Below, one piece after another: positions 24,049 to 33,109 of a stretch of 64,000 bases of DNA. This stretch comes from Sphingobium chlorophenolicum (GTDB taxonomy: Bacteria > Pseudomonadota > Alphaproteobacteria > Sphingomonadales > Sphingomonadaceae): the NCBI RefSeq assembly GCF_000722875.1, contig NZ_JFHR01000001.1, positions 248,001 through 312,000 of the forward strand, read 5' to 3'. The first letter of the stretch is position 1; each line of letters starts with the position of its first letter. The position numbers and the translations under genes were made by a program. The notes below the pieces were generated by a model, which searched no databases, had not been told where the DNA came from, and saw nothing but the letters and a program-made list of their open reading frames with translations.

Positions 24049-25595
24049 TCCGGATCGTCATCCTTGCCTGCCTGGGCTTCGTCGCGGCGTCGATGCTCGC
24101 GACTTGGGTCTACGGCCTGTTCGCCAGTCGCGCGCAGGGGGAGCCTTCCTACGCACTGTCGATCGAACGCGGCCGGACGCCGCTCGATCAGCGTATCGGC
24201 GCCACGACGGATGCGCACCCCGGTGAGAGCGGCCTGCTTTTGCTGGACGAGAATCTCGACGCCTTCGCGGCACGTGGATTGTCGGCGCGCAAGGTCGAGC
24301 GCTCGCTCGATCTGATGTATTACATCTGGCACGACGATCTGACCGGCCGCCTTCTTCTGGCCGAGGCCCTGTCCGCGGCCGATCGCGGCGTCAGGGTGCG
24401 GATCCTGATCGACGACATCGGCACCAGCCATACATCTGATGCGATGATCGCCATGGCGCATCATCCGCATATCGAGATCCGTATCTTCAACCCGACCCGG
24501 GCGCGGCAGGGCGGCTTGCGGCGCGGCATCGAAATGATGCTGCGCGCCTTCAGCGTGACCCGGCGCATGCACAACAAGGCCTGGATCGCTGATGGCCGCG
24601 TTGCCATCCTTGGCGGGCGCAATATCGGCGACGCCTATTTCGATGCCGCGACGCAAACCAATTTCCGCGACATGGACGTGCTGGTGATGGGGCCAGCCGT
24701 CGCCCAGACGGAGAAGATCTTCGACGATTACTGGAACAGCGGCCTGGCGTTGCCGGTCGATAGGCTTTCGCCCTTGAAAGATCCTGGCGCGGCGCTGACG
24801 CGGATCGCCGCCGAATTGAGCAACGCTGCCAATGAGGCTGCCGCGCGCCCCTATCTGGAGCGCATCGCCAAACGGCTCTCGCTTCTCGATCCCGAGACCA
24901 CGCGGCCCGACTGGACTCGCGCCGCCCGCGTGATCGCCGATCCGCCGCGCAAGGTGCTGGGCAAGGAGGGCAAGAACTGGCTGATGCACGACCTGCTGCC
25001 GGTCTTCGATGCGGCGCGGGAAAGGCTTGAAATCACTTCGCCCTATTTCATCCCCGGCGAGGAAGGCACGGCGGCGCTCGCCGCGATTGCGGCAAAGGGG
25101 GTTTCGGTCTCGGTCCTGACCAATTCTCTTGCGGCAACCGATGTCGCCGCGGTCCATGGCGGTTATGCGCGCTACCGTGTTCCGCTGCTCGAGGCAGGGA
25201 TCAAGCTCTGGGAATTGCGCCCCGAGCATCAGGAGCGGGACTTTTCCCTGCGAGGATCGAGCCGGGCAAGCCTGCACACCAAGGCTTTCACTGCCGACGG
25301 GCATATGGGGTTCATCGGCTCGATGAACCTGGATCCTCGTTCGGCTTCCCTCAACACGGAAATGGGCGTCCTCTTCGAGTCCGAGGCCCTGGCCCGGAAG
25401 ATGGCTGCCATCTGGCAGCGCGATACCGCGCCCTCCCGCAGCTATGAGGTCTGTCTGACGTCGGATGGCGACGTGGCATGGGCCGGGAGCCGGAACGGCG
25501 TGCCCGTCCGATACGACCGGGAACCGGAAGCCTCGTTCTGGCGCAGACTAACCGCACAGGCCATTGGCCTTCTGCCGCTGGAATCGCAGCTTTGA
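23997..25595 (+). CDS. Phospholipase D/cardiolipin synthase-like protein
   Basis: A membrane-anchored PLD-superfamily protein with two HKD motifs: HNKAWIAD (with GGRNIGDAYFD after it) and HTKAFTAD (with GSMNLDPRSASLNTE). This pattern is that of ClsC/YmdC-type cardiolipin synthases. One N-terminal membrane segment (IRIVILACLGFVAASMLATW) is visible. The start is unclear: no ATG or GTG precedes the membrane segment except far inside the Usp gene. Candidates are TTG at 23997 or CTG at 24045, the latter overlapping the Usp TGA; the first downstream ATG at 24093 would cut into the membrane helix. Coupled translation from the Usp gene is likely. Confidence 0.85.
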   Translation: MRCPARAPAAAGGCCRLIRIVILACLGFVAASMLATWVYGLFASRAQGEPSYALSIERGRTPLDQRIGATTDAHPGESGLLLLDENLDAFAARGLSARKVERSLDLMYYIWHDDLTGRLLLAEALSAADRGVRVRILIDDIGTSHTSDAMIAMAHHPHIEIRIFNPTRARQGGLRRGIEMMLRAFSVTRRMHNKAWIADGRVAILGGRNIGDAYFDAATQTNFRDMDVLVMGPAVAQTEKIFDDYWNSGLALPVDRLSPLKDPGAALTRIAAELSNAANEAAARPYLERIAKRLSLLDPETTRPDWTRAARVIADPPRKVLGKEGKNWLMHDLLPVFDAARERLEITSPYFIPGEEGTAALAAIAAKGVSVSVLTNSLAATDVAAVHGGYARYRVPLLEAGIKLWELRPEHQERDFSLRGSSRASLHTKAFTADGHMGFIGSMNLDPRSASLNTEMGVLFESEALARKMAAIWQRDTAPSRSYEVCLTSDGDVAWAGSRNGVPVRYDREPEASFWRRLTAQAIGLLPLESQL

Positions 25596-25679
25596 CCCAA
25601 GCAGGCTTTCGGCGCCGTCTTCAATTTTGCGTGTTGCCGACGAATGGACCGTCTGCGACGGGGACCTGTTTCCTTGAGA

Positions 25680-26264
25680 TCATGCGCTTGAGCGCGGATC
25701 GTTGTCGGAGCGCAGAAATCTGCTCCAGTCGATCTGGGCGAGCGCAGCAAGCAGGATGATCATGCCGATCTGCATCGCGATGCCCCACGGACTGGTGAGG
25801 CGCTCGGTAAAGACGTCACCCAGGCTCGATTTGCGGATCACGCCTGCTGTCGCGGCATAGATCGAATAGGAGACGAGACGCCCGACGAAAAACGCTGCTG
25901 TGAACTTCCCCAGCCTGATACCCGCAAGGCCGGCCGCTTCGAACAGTTGCGCCGAGGGAAGCGGAGAGAGCGCGAACAACGCGAGCCCGAAAATCGCGCT
26001 TTTCGGTCGGTCCTCGACGACTTTTTTCGCTGCTTCGAGGTTGCGCTTTTGTTTCGCGGGCAAATAGTCCTTGAGAAATCGAAAGCCCCAGGCAAGCAGC
26101 AAACGTCCAAGAGCGGCCGCGAGCGCGCCAATGAACACGATCAAGGCGACAGGCAGATCGGTCGTCAGGCCATAGAGAACGATGATCGACCATGTCGGGG
26201 GACCGAACGCGGGCAACAGGTTGATACCAAGGACGATCAGGAAGAGAATCAGGCACGCGGTCAT
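25680..26264 (-). CDS. VTT/DedA-like small membrane protein
   Basis: A 194-residue integral membrane protein with four or five hydrophobic segments and a central polar helix (AKQKRNLEAAKKVVEDRPKS). The motif ALSPLPSAQLFEAAGLAGI followed by AAFFVGRLVSYSIY resembles the SNARE-associated/VTT (DedA) core of lipid scramblase-like proteins. The family call is by eye. It sits after the cardiolipin-synthase-like gene on the opposite strand, so a shared membrane-lipid role is possible. GAAGGCGAA precedes the ATG. Confidence 0.65.
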   Translation of the reverse strand: MTACLILFLIVLGINLLPAFGPPTWSIIVLYGLTTDLPVALIVFIGALAAALGRLLLAWGFRFLKDYLPAKQKRNLEAAKKVVEDRPKSAIFGLALFALSPLPSAQLFEAAGLAGIRLGKFTAAFFVGRLVSYSIYAATAGVIRKSSLGDVFTERLTSPWGIAMQIGMIILLAALAQIDWSRFLRSDNDPRSSA

Positions 26265-26345
26265 TTCGCCTTCGGCGTTATCGCATTTGCGCAGGGTCAG
26301 CGAGCCGGATGGGAGAGGTGTCTTTCAGCCTGTCAATCCATGCGT

Positions 26346-26756
26346 CTACTTCTCGACGCGCGTCCAGATCTGCGACCGGCACCCGATGCGCCCGACGAGG
26401 CAGCCGTTCGCCTCGAGCCTGTTGCTGTCGAGTACCGTGACGCGCCCGGTGAAGGTCCGGCCGATATCGGGCACGAAAACGCGGCCGCGCCACACGCCGG
26501 GCTGCTCCTGCTCGAAATCACGAAACAGCTGTGCGCCCACCAGAGGATCCGGGCTGCCCTTGCGCGCATCGGCTTTCGCCTTGTCGTTAGCCCAGACGAC
26601 GACACCGCACATCCTGTCGTCGCACGGTTGCGCGCGGATATGCACACTGTTTGCAGGGTTGCGCCAGATAGTCCCGGAAATGCTCGATGCCGGAGCATTT
26701 CCGACCGTTGCCGCCAGGATGAGCAAGACCGAAAGCGGTTTGTATCCTCCGATCAT
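26346..26756 (-). CDS. DUF2147-family secreted protein
   Basis: A 136-residue exported protein of the DUF2147 family. Signal peptide near MIGGYKPLSVLLILAATVGNAPA, then the family hallmarks ISGTIWRNPANSVHIRAQPC, DRMCGVVVWA and the C-terminal ANGCLVGRIGCRSQIWTRV. Cysteines at CDDRMC and CLVGRIGC probably form disulfides. DUF2147 proteins are beta-barrel-like periplasmic proteins of unknown role. The start at 26756 gives the signal peptide; an upstream GTG at 26801 would add a polar leader. Confidence 0.82.
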   Translation of the reverse strand: MIGGYKPLSVLLILAATVGNAPASSISGTIWRNPANSVHIRAQPCDDRMCGVVVWANDKAKADARKGSPDPLVGAQLFRDFEQEQPGVWRGRVFVPDIGRTFTGRVTVLDSNRLEANGCLVGRIGCRSQIWTRVEK

Positions 26757-26806
26757 CCTGGCGTTTCCTTTGTTGTTCGGGGCAGGGCACCCTTGCCGCA
26801 CTAAGT

Positions 26807-27379
26807 CTATAGCTTACCGATGCGGCGCAGACCCATGGCGAGGATGATGAGGAAGGTTCCTCGCAGCAGGAAGCTCAGGCCGACCGCCAATGCCAGGAAG
26901 GCAAGTCCGGTCGCGGGATCGCTGAACAGGAGGAGACCGCCCAGAACAGTGTCGAGAACGCCGAGTAGCAGGCGCCAGCCCCGGTCATGCGCAGACTGGA
27001 ATGCGCCGACGATTTCGAAAACGCCGATGATGAGCAACCAGGCGCCGATCAGCGCGACGAGCGTCAAGGCCCCGGCGAAGGGATTGAAGAAAGTGATGGC
27101 GGCCGCGACGAGGCTCAGCACGCCGAGGAGGATCTCGATCCAGCGTGCGCGCCGGGAGAGCGAGGACAACCCGGCCGCGATAGCCAGTATTCCGTATATG
27201 AGGAGCGCCACGGCAAGGAAAACACCTGTCGCGAAGCCCGTCGCGATTGGGTTGAGGAGCGCAAAAACGCCGATCAGGATCACGAGCAGCCCATAAGCCA
27301 GGACCCAGCCCCAACTGGTCTCCAATGCCGGGTCGGCCATACCATAGGGGCTGGAATAGCGCCTCGATTGTGACGGCAT
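26807..27379 (-). CDS. HdeD-family (DUF308) membrane protein
   Basis: A 190-residue protein with six membrane segments in three helical-hairpin repeats, typical of HdeD/DUF308 (GVFALLNPIATGFATGVFLAVALL, FFNPFAGALTLVALIGAWLLI, FSDPATGLAFLALAVGLSFLL). HdeD contributes to acid resistance in E. coli, and paralogues occur in mobile stress-tolerance islands. AAGGAG lies upstream of the ATG. It shares its strand and a 50-bp gap with DUF2147 downstream. The repeated NP-x-G/DP-x-G turn in each hairpin is clear. Confidence 0.9.
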   Translation of the reverse strand: MPSQSRRYSSPYGMADPALETSWGWVLAYGLLVILIGVFALLNPIATGFATGVFLAVALLIYGILAIAAGLSSLSRRARWIEILLGVLSLVAAAITFFNPFAGALTLVALIGAWLLIIGVFEIVGAFQSAHDRGWRLLLGVLDTVLGGLLLFSDPATGLAFLALAVGLSFLLRGTFLIILAMGLRRIGKL

Positions 27380-27519
27380 GTGAAGGGCTCCTTCTTGGTG
27401 ACTCGGAACTTTTGCTGTGAGCGTGTCGACTATTGCCAGAGTGCAACCTCAAGTCGAGCAGGAAGCGCTGATGTCGCAGGAGGCGTCGCTCAAGTGCGTG
27501 ATGTGCATGAAGGCGGGTT

Positions 27520-28743
27520 TCAACGCACCAGTGCCACGCCCAGACGAAAACGGGTCGTATGGCGATCATAGTCGAGCAGATTCTCGCCATAGCCGATGAA
27601 GCTCTGGCCGAAGAGATAGAAGTCGGGTCCCCCGCCCAATAGCCGCGAGAGCGGATAGGAAAAATCGGCGGCGAGTGCGCCTTTGCCGCTGGAGACGCTG
27701 AACCGCGTGGATGTCGTAAGGCGTAGGCCGTCATCTTTCCCGACTTCCAGGAAGAGCGAGCTATTGCCTCTGTAGCGGCGGATATCGGGATTGTCGGATT
27801 TGTCGCCGACAAGGAGGGAGAAGCGCGGAGCTACCGACAGGCGATAGCCGCCGCCGAGCGGGAAGGCGGCCATCGGCGCCACATAGAGCGTGTTGAGGCT
27901 GCGGGAATCGAGACCGGAGCGACCGTTGGATTCATGGCGAAAGCCGCCCTGTGCGCTCAGCGAGATGCCGCGTGTCAACGTAGCTGAAGGGGTCAGGTAG
28001 AAGAGTTCCGGCTGATAGTCGATGTTACGAAACGGCGAGGAATCCGCGCCAAGATCCCAGAACATGCGCTGGGTATAGGCAAAATGCAGTCCGTCGCGCC
28101 AGGAAAGTGGCAAGCCCTGGGCGCGTCTCGTTCCGAAAATCTGATATTTGAAGCTGATCTGGATGCGTGCGGCGCTGTCGGTGCCCGGACCATAGACAGC
28201 ATAGATCGGTTCATAGGCCGACAGGTTGGCGAAAAAGGCGTTGCCCGCCGACCGGTCCGAGGGAGGCGGCACAGCCTTGTTTTCCAACCCCGGCGCGTTG
28301 GGAGGCCCGGATTGCGCGGAGGTGTTCGTGGCTATTTGCGCCCCTCGGTCCGCGGGCCGCAATGCCAGCGTGATCTGCCGCGTGCCCCATGCGGGAACGG
28401 AGATCGCGGCGCCTTCCAGCGACAGATTGGTCCTCCGCGCAAGCCGGTAGGTCGCGCGCGTGAAACCGCCAGGTGGAATGATCGGGTTTGGAGGCGTCGT
28501 CGCCATGCGCTCCAGCCAGGCGGTGCGAGAGACGCCGCTCTGCTCCACCTGCGCTTCGATGCGGTCCGGAAGGGCCATGCCCTGCGGATCGCCGCTGTCA
28601 TTGAGCAGGCGCAGATCGACTAGGACAGCGCCGGTTTCGTCCTCCTGCCCGGCATCGCTGATCAGGATTTCGACGGGCGATGCGGCATGAGCCGCGGCAG
28701 GGACGGCAAGCGCGATGGTGGCAAGGCTTATCGCGCGCCTCAT
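27520..28743 (-). CDS. pldA: Outer-membrane phospholipase A
   Basis: A 407-residue protein with signal peptide RRAISLATIALAVPAAAHA, an N-terminal beta-rich domain of about 140 residues, and a C-terminal OMPLA barrel. The catalytic His-Ser-Asn are seen in FRHESNGRSGLDSRSLNTLYV: His and Ser in HES, Asn in SLN. OMPLA hydrolyses phospholipids that reach the outer leaflet. The N-terminal domain is longer than in E. coli PldA. The ATG overlaps the acetate kinase stop (ATGA), so it belongs to the PHA/acetyl-phosphate operon, an unexpected pairing. The protein ends in a beta-strand (TRFRLGVALVR). Confidence 0.87.
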   Translation of the reverse strand: MRRAISLATIALAVPAAAHAASPVEILISDAGQEDETGAVLVDLRLLNDSGDPQGMALPDRIEAQVEQSGVSRTAWLERMATTPPNPIIPPGGFTRATYRLARRTNLSLEGAAISVPAWGTRQITLALRPADRGAQIATNTSAQSGPPNAPGLENKAVPPPSDRSAGNAFFANLSAYEPIYAVYGPGTDSAARIQISFKYQIFGTRRAQGLPLSWRDGLHFAYTQRMFWDLGADSSPFRNIDYQPELFYLTPSATLTRGISLSAQGGFRHESNGRSGLDSRSLNTLYVAPMAAFPLGGGYRLSVAPRFSLLVGDKSDNPDIRRYRGNSSLFLEVGKDDGLRLTTSTRFSVSSGKGALAADFSYPLSRLLGGGPDFYLFGQSFIGYGENLLDYDRHTTRFRLGVALVR

Positions 28744-29933
28744 GATGGATTCTCCCCCAGCACGTGCAAGGTGTGGAGCGCGATCATCCGTTCCTCGTCG
28801 GTGGGAATGACGCGCACCGCGACATGGCTGCCGGGCGTGCTGACAAGCGGGGCGCCGGCAGCGTTCGCCTGTTCGTCGAGTTCCACGCCCAGCCATGCGA
28901 GGCGTGCGCAGATACGCTGGCGCATCGCGGCGTCGTTCTCTCCGATCCCGGCGGTGAAGACGATGCCGTCCAGCCCGCCCATCGACGAGGCGAGCGCGGC
29001 CGTCTCGCGCGCGGCGCGCCAGGCGAACAGCGCCATGGCTTCTTCCGCTTCCGGCGCATCGCTGGCCGCGAGCGCCCGCATGTCGCTCGACAGGCCGGAC
29101 ACGCCGAGCAGGCCGGACTGCCGGTAAAGCATGTCCTCCACATCGGCCGCGCTCATGCCCATGCGGAGCTGAAAGTGCAGGATCACGCCGGGATCGATAG
29201 TGCCGCAGCGCGTGCCCATCACCAGGCCGTCGAGCGCAGTGAAGCCCATGGTCGTATCGACGCTCCTGCAGTCCCGCATGGCGCAGAGGCTGGCCCCGTT
29301 GCCCAGGTGCGCCGCGACCACGCGGCCCGCGGCCAGCGCCGGGTCGATCTCCGCGAGACGCATTGCGACATATTCATAGGACAGGCCGTGAAAGCCGTAG
29401 CGGCGGATGCCCTGATCGTGGAACTTGCGCGGGATGGCCAGGCGCGAGGCGACGTCCGGCTTGTCGTGGTGGAAGGCCGTATCGAAGCAGGCGACCTGCG
29501 GCAGGTCGGGTTTCAGCTTCGCGATCGCGCGGATCGCCGCGAGGTTGTGCGGCTGATGCAGCGGGGCGAGGGGGCACAGCGTTTCCAGCCTGTCCAGCAG
29601 GTCGGCATCGACCAGGCGGGGCGTGACGAAGTCCAGGCCGCCATGCACCACGCGATGGCCGATGGCGATCACGTCCCGCCCTTCCAGCGGATGGTCTCCT
29701 GCCCAGGCGAAGAGGTCCATAAGCAGGTCGGCATGGCTGAGCGCGGCGCCGTCCGGCCAGTCCCGCTCGATGAGCGTTTCCCCCGTCGCGGAGCGGGCCC
29801 GCAGGCTGGGCGCGATGCCGATCTTCTCGATCTTGCCGCCTGCCGAGAGCGTCAGCCCGTCCCGGCCATCGAGCGTGAACAGCGAGAACTTGATGCTGGA
29901 CGAACCGGAGTTGATGGCGACGACGGCTTTCAT
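28740..29933 (-). CDS. ackA: Acetate kinase
   Basis: A 397-residue kinase interconverting acetate + ATP and acetyl-phosphate + ADP. Visible motifs: N-terminal VAINSGSSSIKFSLF, the substrate-loop HRVVHGG, FDTAFH, the RRYGFHGLSYEY segment, HLGNGASL, SVDTTMGFTALDGLVMGTR and the C-terminal ATP loop VFTAGIGEND. The ATG overlaps the stop of the MaoC-phosphotransacetylase gene by four bases. Together the two can turn acyl-CoA into acyl-phosphate and ATP, giving substrate-level phosphorylation under low oxygen. Confidence 0.95.
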   Translation of the reverse strand: MKAVVAINSGSSSIKFSLFTLDGRDGLTLSAGGKIEKIGIAPSLRARSATGETLIERDWPDGAALSHADLLMDLFAWAGDHPLEGRDVIAIGHRVVHGGLDFVTPRLVDADLLDRLETLCPLAPLHQPHNLAAIRAIAKLKPDLPQVACFDTAFHHDKPDVASRLAIPRKFHDQGIRRYGFHGLSYEYVAMRLAEIDPALAAGRVVAAHLGNGASLCAMRDCRSVDTTMGFTALDGLVMGTRCGTIDPGVILHFQLRMGMSAADVEDMLYRQSGLLGVSGLSSDMRALAASDAPEAEEAMALFAWRAARETAALASSMGGLDGIVFTAGIGENDAAMRQRICARLAWLGVELDEQANAAGAPLVSTPGSHVAVRVIPTDEERMIALHTLHVLGENPS

Positions 29934-31351
29934 GCGCTCGCCGCTCCCGGCAGGCCGGGCGCGGCCTTGGTGGCGGCGCGCGCCATCAGCACCGCGACCG
30001 CGCAGGAGGCGAGGCGGGTGCGCAGGCTGTCGGCCCGGCTGGTGAGGATGATCGGCACGCGCGCGCCCATCACGATGCCCGCCGCGTCCGCGCCGCCCAG
30101 GAACGTCAACTGCTTGGCCAGCATATTGCCCGCTTCCAGGTTGGGCACGACGAGGATTTCGGCCTTGCCCGCCACCAGCGAGACGATGCCTTTCTCCTTG
30201 GCGGCGGCTTCGCTGATCGCGTTGTCGAAAGCCAGGGGCCCGTCCAGAATGCCGCCCGTGATCTGCCCGCGATCCGCCATCTTGCACAGGGCGGCAGCGT
30301 CCAGCGTGGATTGCATCGCGGGATTGACCGTCTCCACGGCGGAAAGGATCGCCACTTTCGGCTTCTCGATGCCGATGACATGGGCAAGGTCGATGGCGTT
30401 GCGGATGATGTCCGCCTTTTCATCGAGCGTCGGGGCGATGTTGATCGCGGCATCCGTGATGATGAGCGGCGTCGGATGGCCCGGCACGTCCATGATATAG
30501 GCATGGCTGATCCGCCGTTCGGTCCGCAGGCCCGTGGCGGAGCGCACGATGGCGCCCATCAGTTCGTCGGTATGGAGCGAGCCTTTCATCAACAGCTTCG
30601 CTTCGCCGCCGCGCACCAGGTCCACGGCCTTTGCCGCCGCTTCGTGGCTATGGGCGGCGGATACGATGCGGAAAGGCGAAATGTCCTTGCCGGCGTCTTC
30701 GGCCGCCTTGCGGATCTTCGCTTCCGGCCCGACCAGGATCGGCATGATGAGATTGGCTTCGGCGGCTTCAATCGCGGCCAGCATGGCGGCCGCGCTGCAG
30801 GGATGAGCCACCGCCGTCGGTTCCGGCACGCCATTGGCGGTCATCTCGATCAGCTTGCGGTAGCCGTCATGGTCGCGCAGGCTGACCTCCGGCAGCGCCG
30901 CACGGGGGCGGCGGACCTTCTCGGCCGGCGCCTTGACTTCGGCCTGGCCGCTGATGACTTCCTCGCCGTCCTGGTTGACGCAGCGGCAATCGAACAGGAT
31001 ATCATGGTGCGCGCGTTTTTCCGCCACCGTCACCGACGCCGTGATCGTGTCGCCAAGGCCTACCGGCCGCGTGAACTGCAGCGACTGGCTGAGATAGATC
31101 GCGCCGGGGCCGGGCAGTTCGGTGCCCAGCACGGCGGAGATGAGACCGCCGCCCCATAGTCCGTGCGCGATGACGCGGCGGAACATGTCGGTCGCGGCAT
31201 AGTCGGCGTCCATATGCGCCGGGTTCACGTCGCCGGACACGAGCGCGAAAAGCTGGATGTCCTCTTCGGTCAGCGTGCGCGAGATACTGGCGGTATCGCC
31301 CACTTTTATCTCGTCGAAGGTGCGGTTCTCGATCATGGTTCCGTCAGTCAT
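29930..31351 (-). CDS. MaoC enoyl-CoA hydratase/phosphate acetyltransferase fusion
   Basis: A 473-residue two-domain enzyme. Residues 1-140 are a MaoC-type (R)-hydratase, with FALVSGDVNPAHMDADYA and FRRVIAHGLWGGGLISAVLG, the hydratase motif with Asp and His. Residues about 165-450 are a phosphotransacetylase/phosphotransbutyrylase domain (PILVGPEAKIRKAAEDAG, LMKGSLHTDELMGAIV, GGADAAGIVMGARVPIILTSRAD). Such fusions are known and commonly sit beside ackA and PHA synthase genes. It likely links (R)-3-hydroxyacyl-CoA and acyl-phosphate metabolism. It is preceded, three bases away, by the PHA-synthase-like gene. Confidence 0.93.
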   Translation of the reverse strand: MTDGTMIENRTFDEIKVGDTASISRTLTEEDIQLFALVSGDVNPAHMDADYAATDMFRRVIAHGLWGGGLISAVLGTELPGPGAIYLSQSLQFTRPVGLGDTITASVTVAEKRAHHDILFDCRCVNQDGEEVISGQAEVKAPAEKVRRPRAALPEVSLRDHDGYRKLIEMTANGVPEPTAVAHPCSAAAMLAAIEAAEANLIMPILVGPEAKIRKAAEDAGKDISPFRIVSAAHSHEAAAKAVDLVRGGEAKLLMKGSLHTDELMGAIVRSATGLRTERRISHAYIMDVPGHPTPLIITDAAINIAPTLDEKADIIRNAIDLAHVIGIEKPKVAILSAVETVNPAMQSTLDAAALCKMADRGQITGGILDGPLAFDNAISEAAAKEKGIVSLVAGKAEILVVPNLEAGNMLAKQLTFLGGADAAGIVMGARVPIILTSRADSLRTRLASCAVAVLMARAATKAAPGLPGAASA

Positions 31352-31354
31352 TGC

Positions 31355-33109
31355 TCAATGCTCCAGCACATAATGGCCGGGAGCATCGGCGATCGCCGCA
31401 TAGCCCTTGTCCGCTGCGCCCATGGGCGGCGGCGCACCAGGTTCTCCCGAACGCGCGGCCAGCCATTCTCCCCACGCCGTCCACCATGAGCCTTGCTTTT
31501 GCTCGGCGCGGCTTGCCCATTCTTCGGGATCGTAGGAGGTGCCGTCGACCTCGCGGGTCAACACGCGGTAGCGGCGGCCCTTGTGGCCCGGTTCCGAAAC
31601 GATGCCGGCATTGTGCCCGCCGCTGGTCAGGACGAAAGTGATCTCGGCCCCGGTCAGCAGGTGGATCTTGTGGACGGAATGCCACGGCGCGACATGATCG
31701 CGCTCGGTTCCGACCACGAACAGCGGTTTGCGGATGGAGGCAAGGTTGATGGTTCGCCCATCCACCCGGTATTTTCCTTCGGCCAGGTCGTCGTCGAGGA
31801 ACAGGCGGCGCAGATACTGGCTGTGCATGGCATAGGGCATCCGTGTGCCGTCGGCGTTCCAGGCCATGAGGTCGTTCATCGGTTCGCGCTCGCCCATCAG
31901 GTAGGTGGCGAGCACACGCGACCAGACCAGGTCGTTGGAACGCAAGACCTGGAAGGCGCCGCCCATCTGGCTGCTGTCCAGATAGCCCCGGCTCCACATC
32001 ATGTTCTCCAGCAGGTTGAGCTGGCCTTCGTCGATAAACAGGCCCAATTCCCCCGGCTCGCTGAATTCCGTCTGTGCGGCCAGCAGTGTGACGCTGGCGA
32101 GCCTGTCATCTCCGTCGCGCGCCATGGCCGCGGCCGCGATGGAAAGCAGCGTGCCGCCAAGGCAATAGCCCATGGCATGGATGCCCGTCGCGCCGGTGAT
32201 CGCCGTCACCGCATCGAGCGCCGCCATCGGTCCGAGGTGCCGGTAGGCGTCCATGTCGAGGTCACGGTCGGCACTGCCGGGATTGTGCCACGAAATCATG
32301 AACACGGTGAAGCCTTGCGCCGTCAGCCAGCGGACCAGCGAGTTCTCGGGCGACAGGTCGAGAATATAGTATTTCATGATCCACGCGGGCACGATCAGGA
32401 TTGGCTCGGGCCGCACGGTGTCCGTGGTCGGTTCATACTGGATCAGTTCGATCAGCTTGTTGCGGTAGACGACCTTGCCTTTGGCAGTGGCGACGTTTTC
32501 GCCCACGCGAAAGGCTTCGGCGCCGACCGGCGGCAGGCCGCGCGCCATGTGCTGCATGTCCTCGACCAGGTGCCGGAAGCCGTCGACCAGGCATTGGCCA
32601 CCTGTTTCCGCGATCTTGTGTTGGAGAACGGGATTGGTGGCGAGAAAGTTGGTCGGCGCGAGCATGTCCAGCATCTGCCGTGCGGCGAATTCCACCATGT
32701 CTTCATGATGTTTCGAGACACCGCCAATGCCTGTCGTCGCGGCGTGCCACCATTGCTGGTTGAGCAGGAAGGCCTGAGCGACGAGATTGAAAGGTAATTC
32801 TTTCCAGGCGGGATCGGCGAAGCGCCGGTCCTGCGGCAATGGTTCGATGGCCGGTTCGGCCTCGCTGTCTTCCATGCGGCGCTGCAGATAGTCGAAAAGC
32901 CGGGCATGCTTGCGGATGGCCTTGGCGCCAAGCTGCATTTGTTTGCCCGGCGACGTGGCGAGATGAATCCCCCAATCGGCCATGGCAAGCAGGAGCGTGG
33001 CCGGCGAAAGGCCGAAAGTCGTCTGCGCGATGGCCGCCGATGCCGTGCGGTCGAGCGTTTCGCTGATTCCGTCCAGCGGATCGTCGGAAGGCGGAGGGGA
33101 CGTGGCCAT
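31355..33109 (-). CDS. Class I PHA synthase-like alpha/beta hydrolase
   Basis: A 584-residue protein of the PhaC family, which polymerises (R)-3-hydroxyacyl-CoA. The lipase-like box reads GYCLGG, the nucleophile being Cys as in PHA synthases. The N-terminal PhaC domain (WWHAATTGIGGVSKHHEDMVEFAARQML) and the Asp/His regions (LFVVGTERDHVAPW and TSGGHNAGIV) are present. The ATG at 33109 is preferred, since the earlier frame is non-homologous. It is first in the operon with MaoC-PTA, ackA and pldA. Enzyme class I versus II is not decided. The C-terminal PHA-synthase tail (SYDPEEWASRAEQKQGSWW) is present. Confidence 0.9.
   Translation of the reverse strand: MATSPPPSDDPLDGISETLDRTASAAIAQTTFGLSPATLLLAMADWGIHLATSPGKQMQLGAKAIRKHARLFDYLQRRMEDSEAEPAIEPLPQDRRFADPAWKELPFNLVAQAFLLNQQWWHAATTGIGGVSKHHEDMVEFAARQMLDMLAPTNFLATNPVLQHKIAETGGQCLVDGFRHLVEDMQHMARGLPPVGAEAFRVGENVATAKGKVVYRNKLIELIQYEPTTDTVRPEPILIVPAWIMKYYILDLSPENSLVRWLTAQGFTVFMISWHNPGSADRDLDMDAYRHLGPMAALDAVTAITGATGIHAMGYCLGGTLLSIAAAAMARDGDDRLASVTLLAAQTEFSEPGELGLFIDEGQLNLLENMMWSRGYLDSSQMGGAFQVLRSNDLVWSRVLATYLMGEREPMNDLMAWNADGTRMPYAMHSQYLRRLFLDDDLAEGKYRVDGRTINLASIRKPLFVVGTERDHVAPWHSVHKIHLLTGAEITFVLTSGGHNAGIVSEPGHKGRRYRVLTREVDGTSYDPEEWASRAEQKQGSWWTAWGEWLAARSGEPGAPPPMGAADKGYAAIADAPGHYVLEH

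Noticed and set aside
29930..30287. Extended N-terminus for acetate kinase
   Set aside because: The extra residues are Arg/Gly-rich and read through the 3' end of the MaoC-PTA gene; the ATG at 29933 gives the conserved acetate kinase start.
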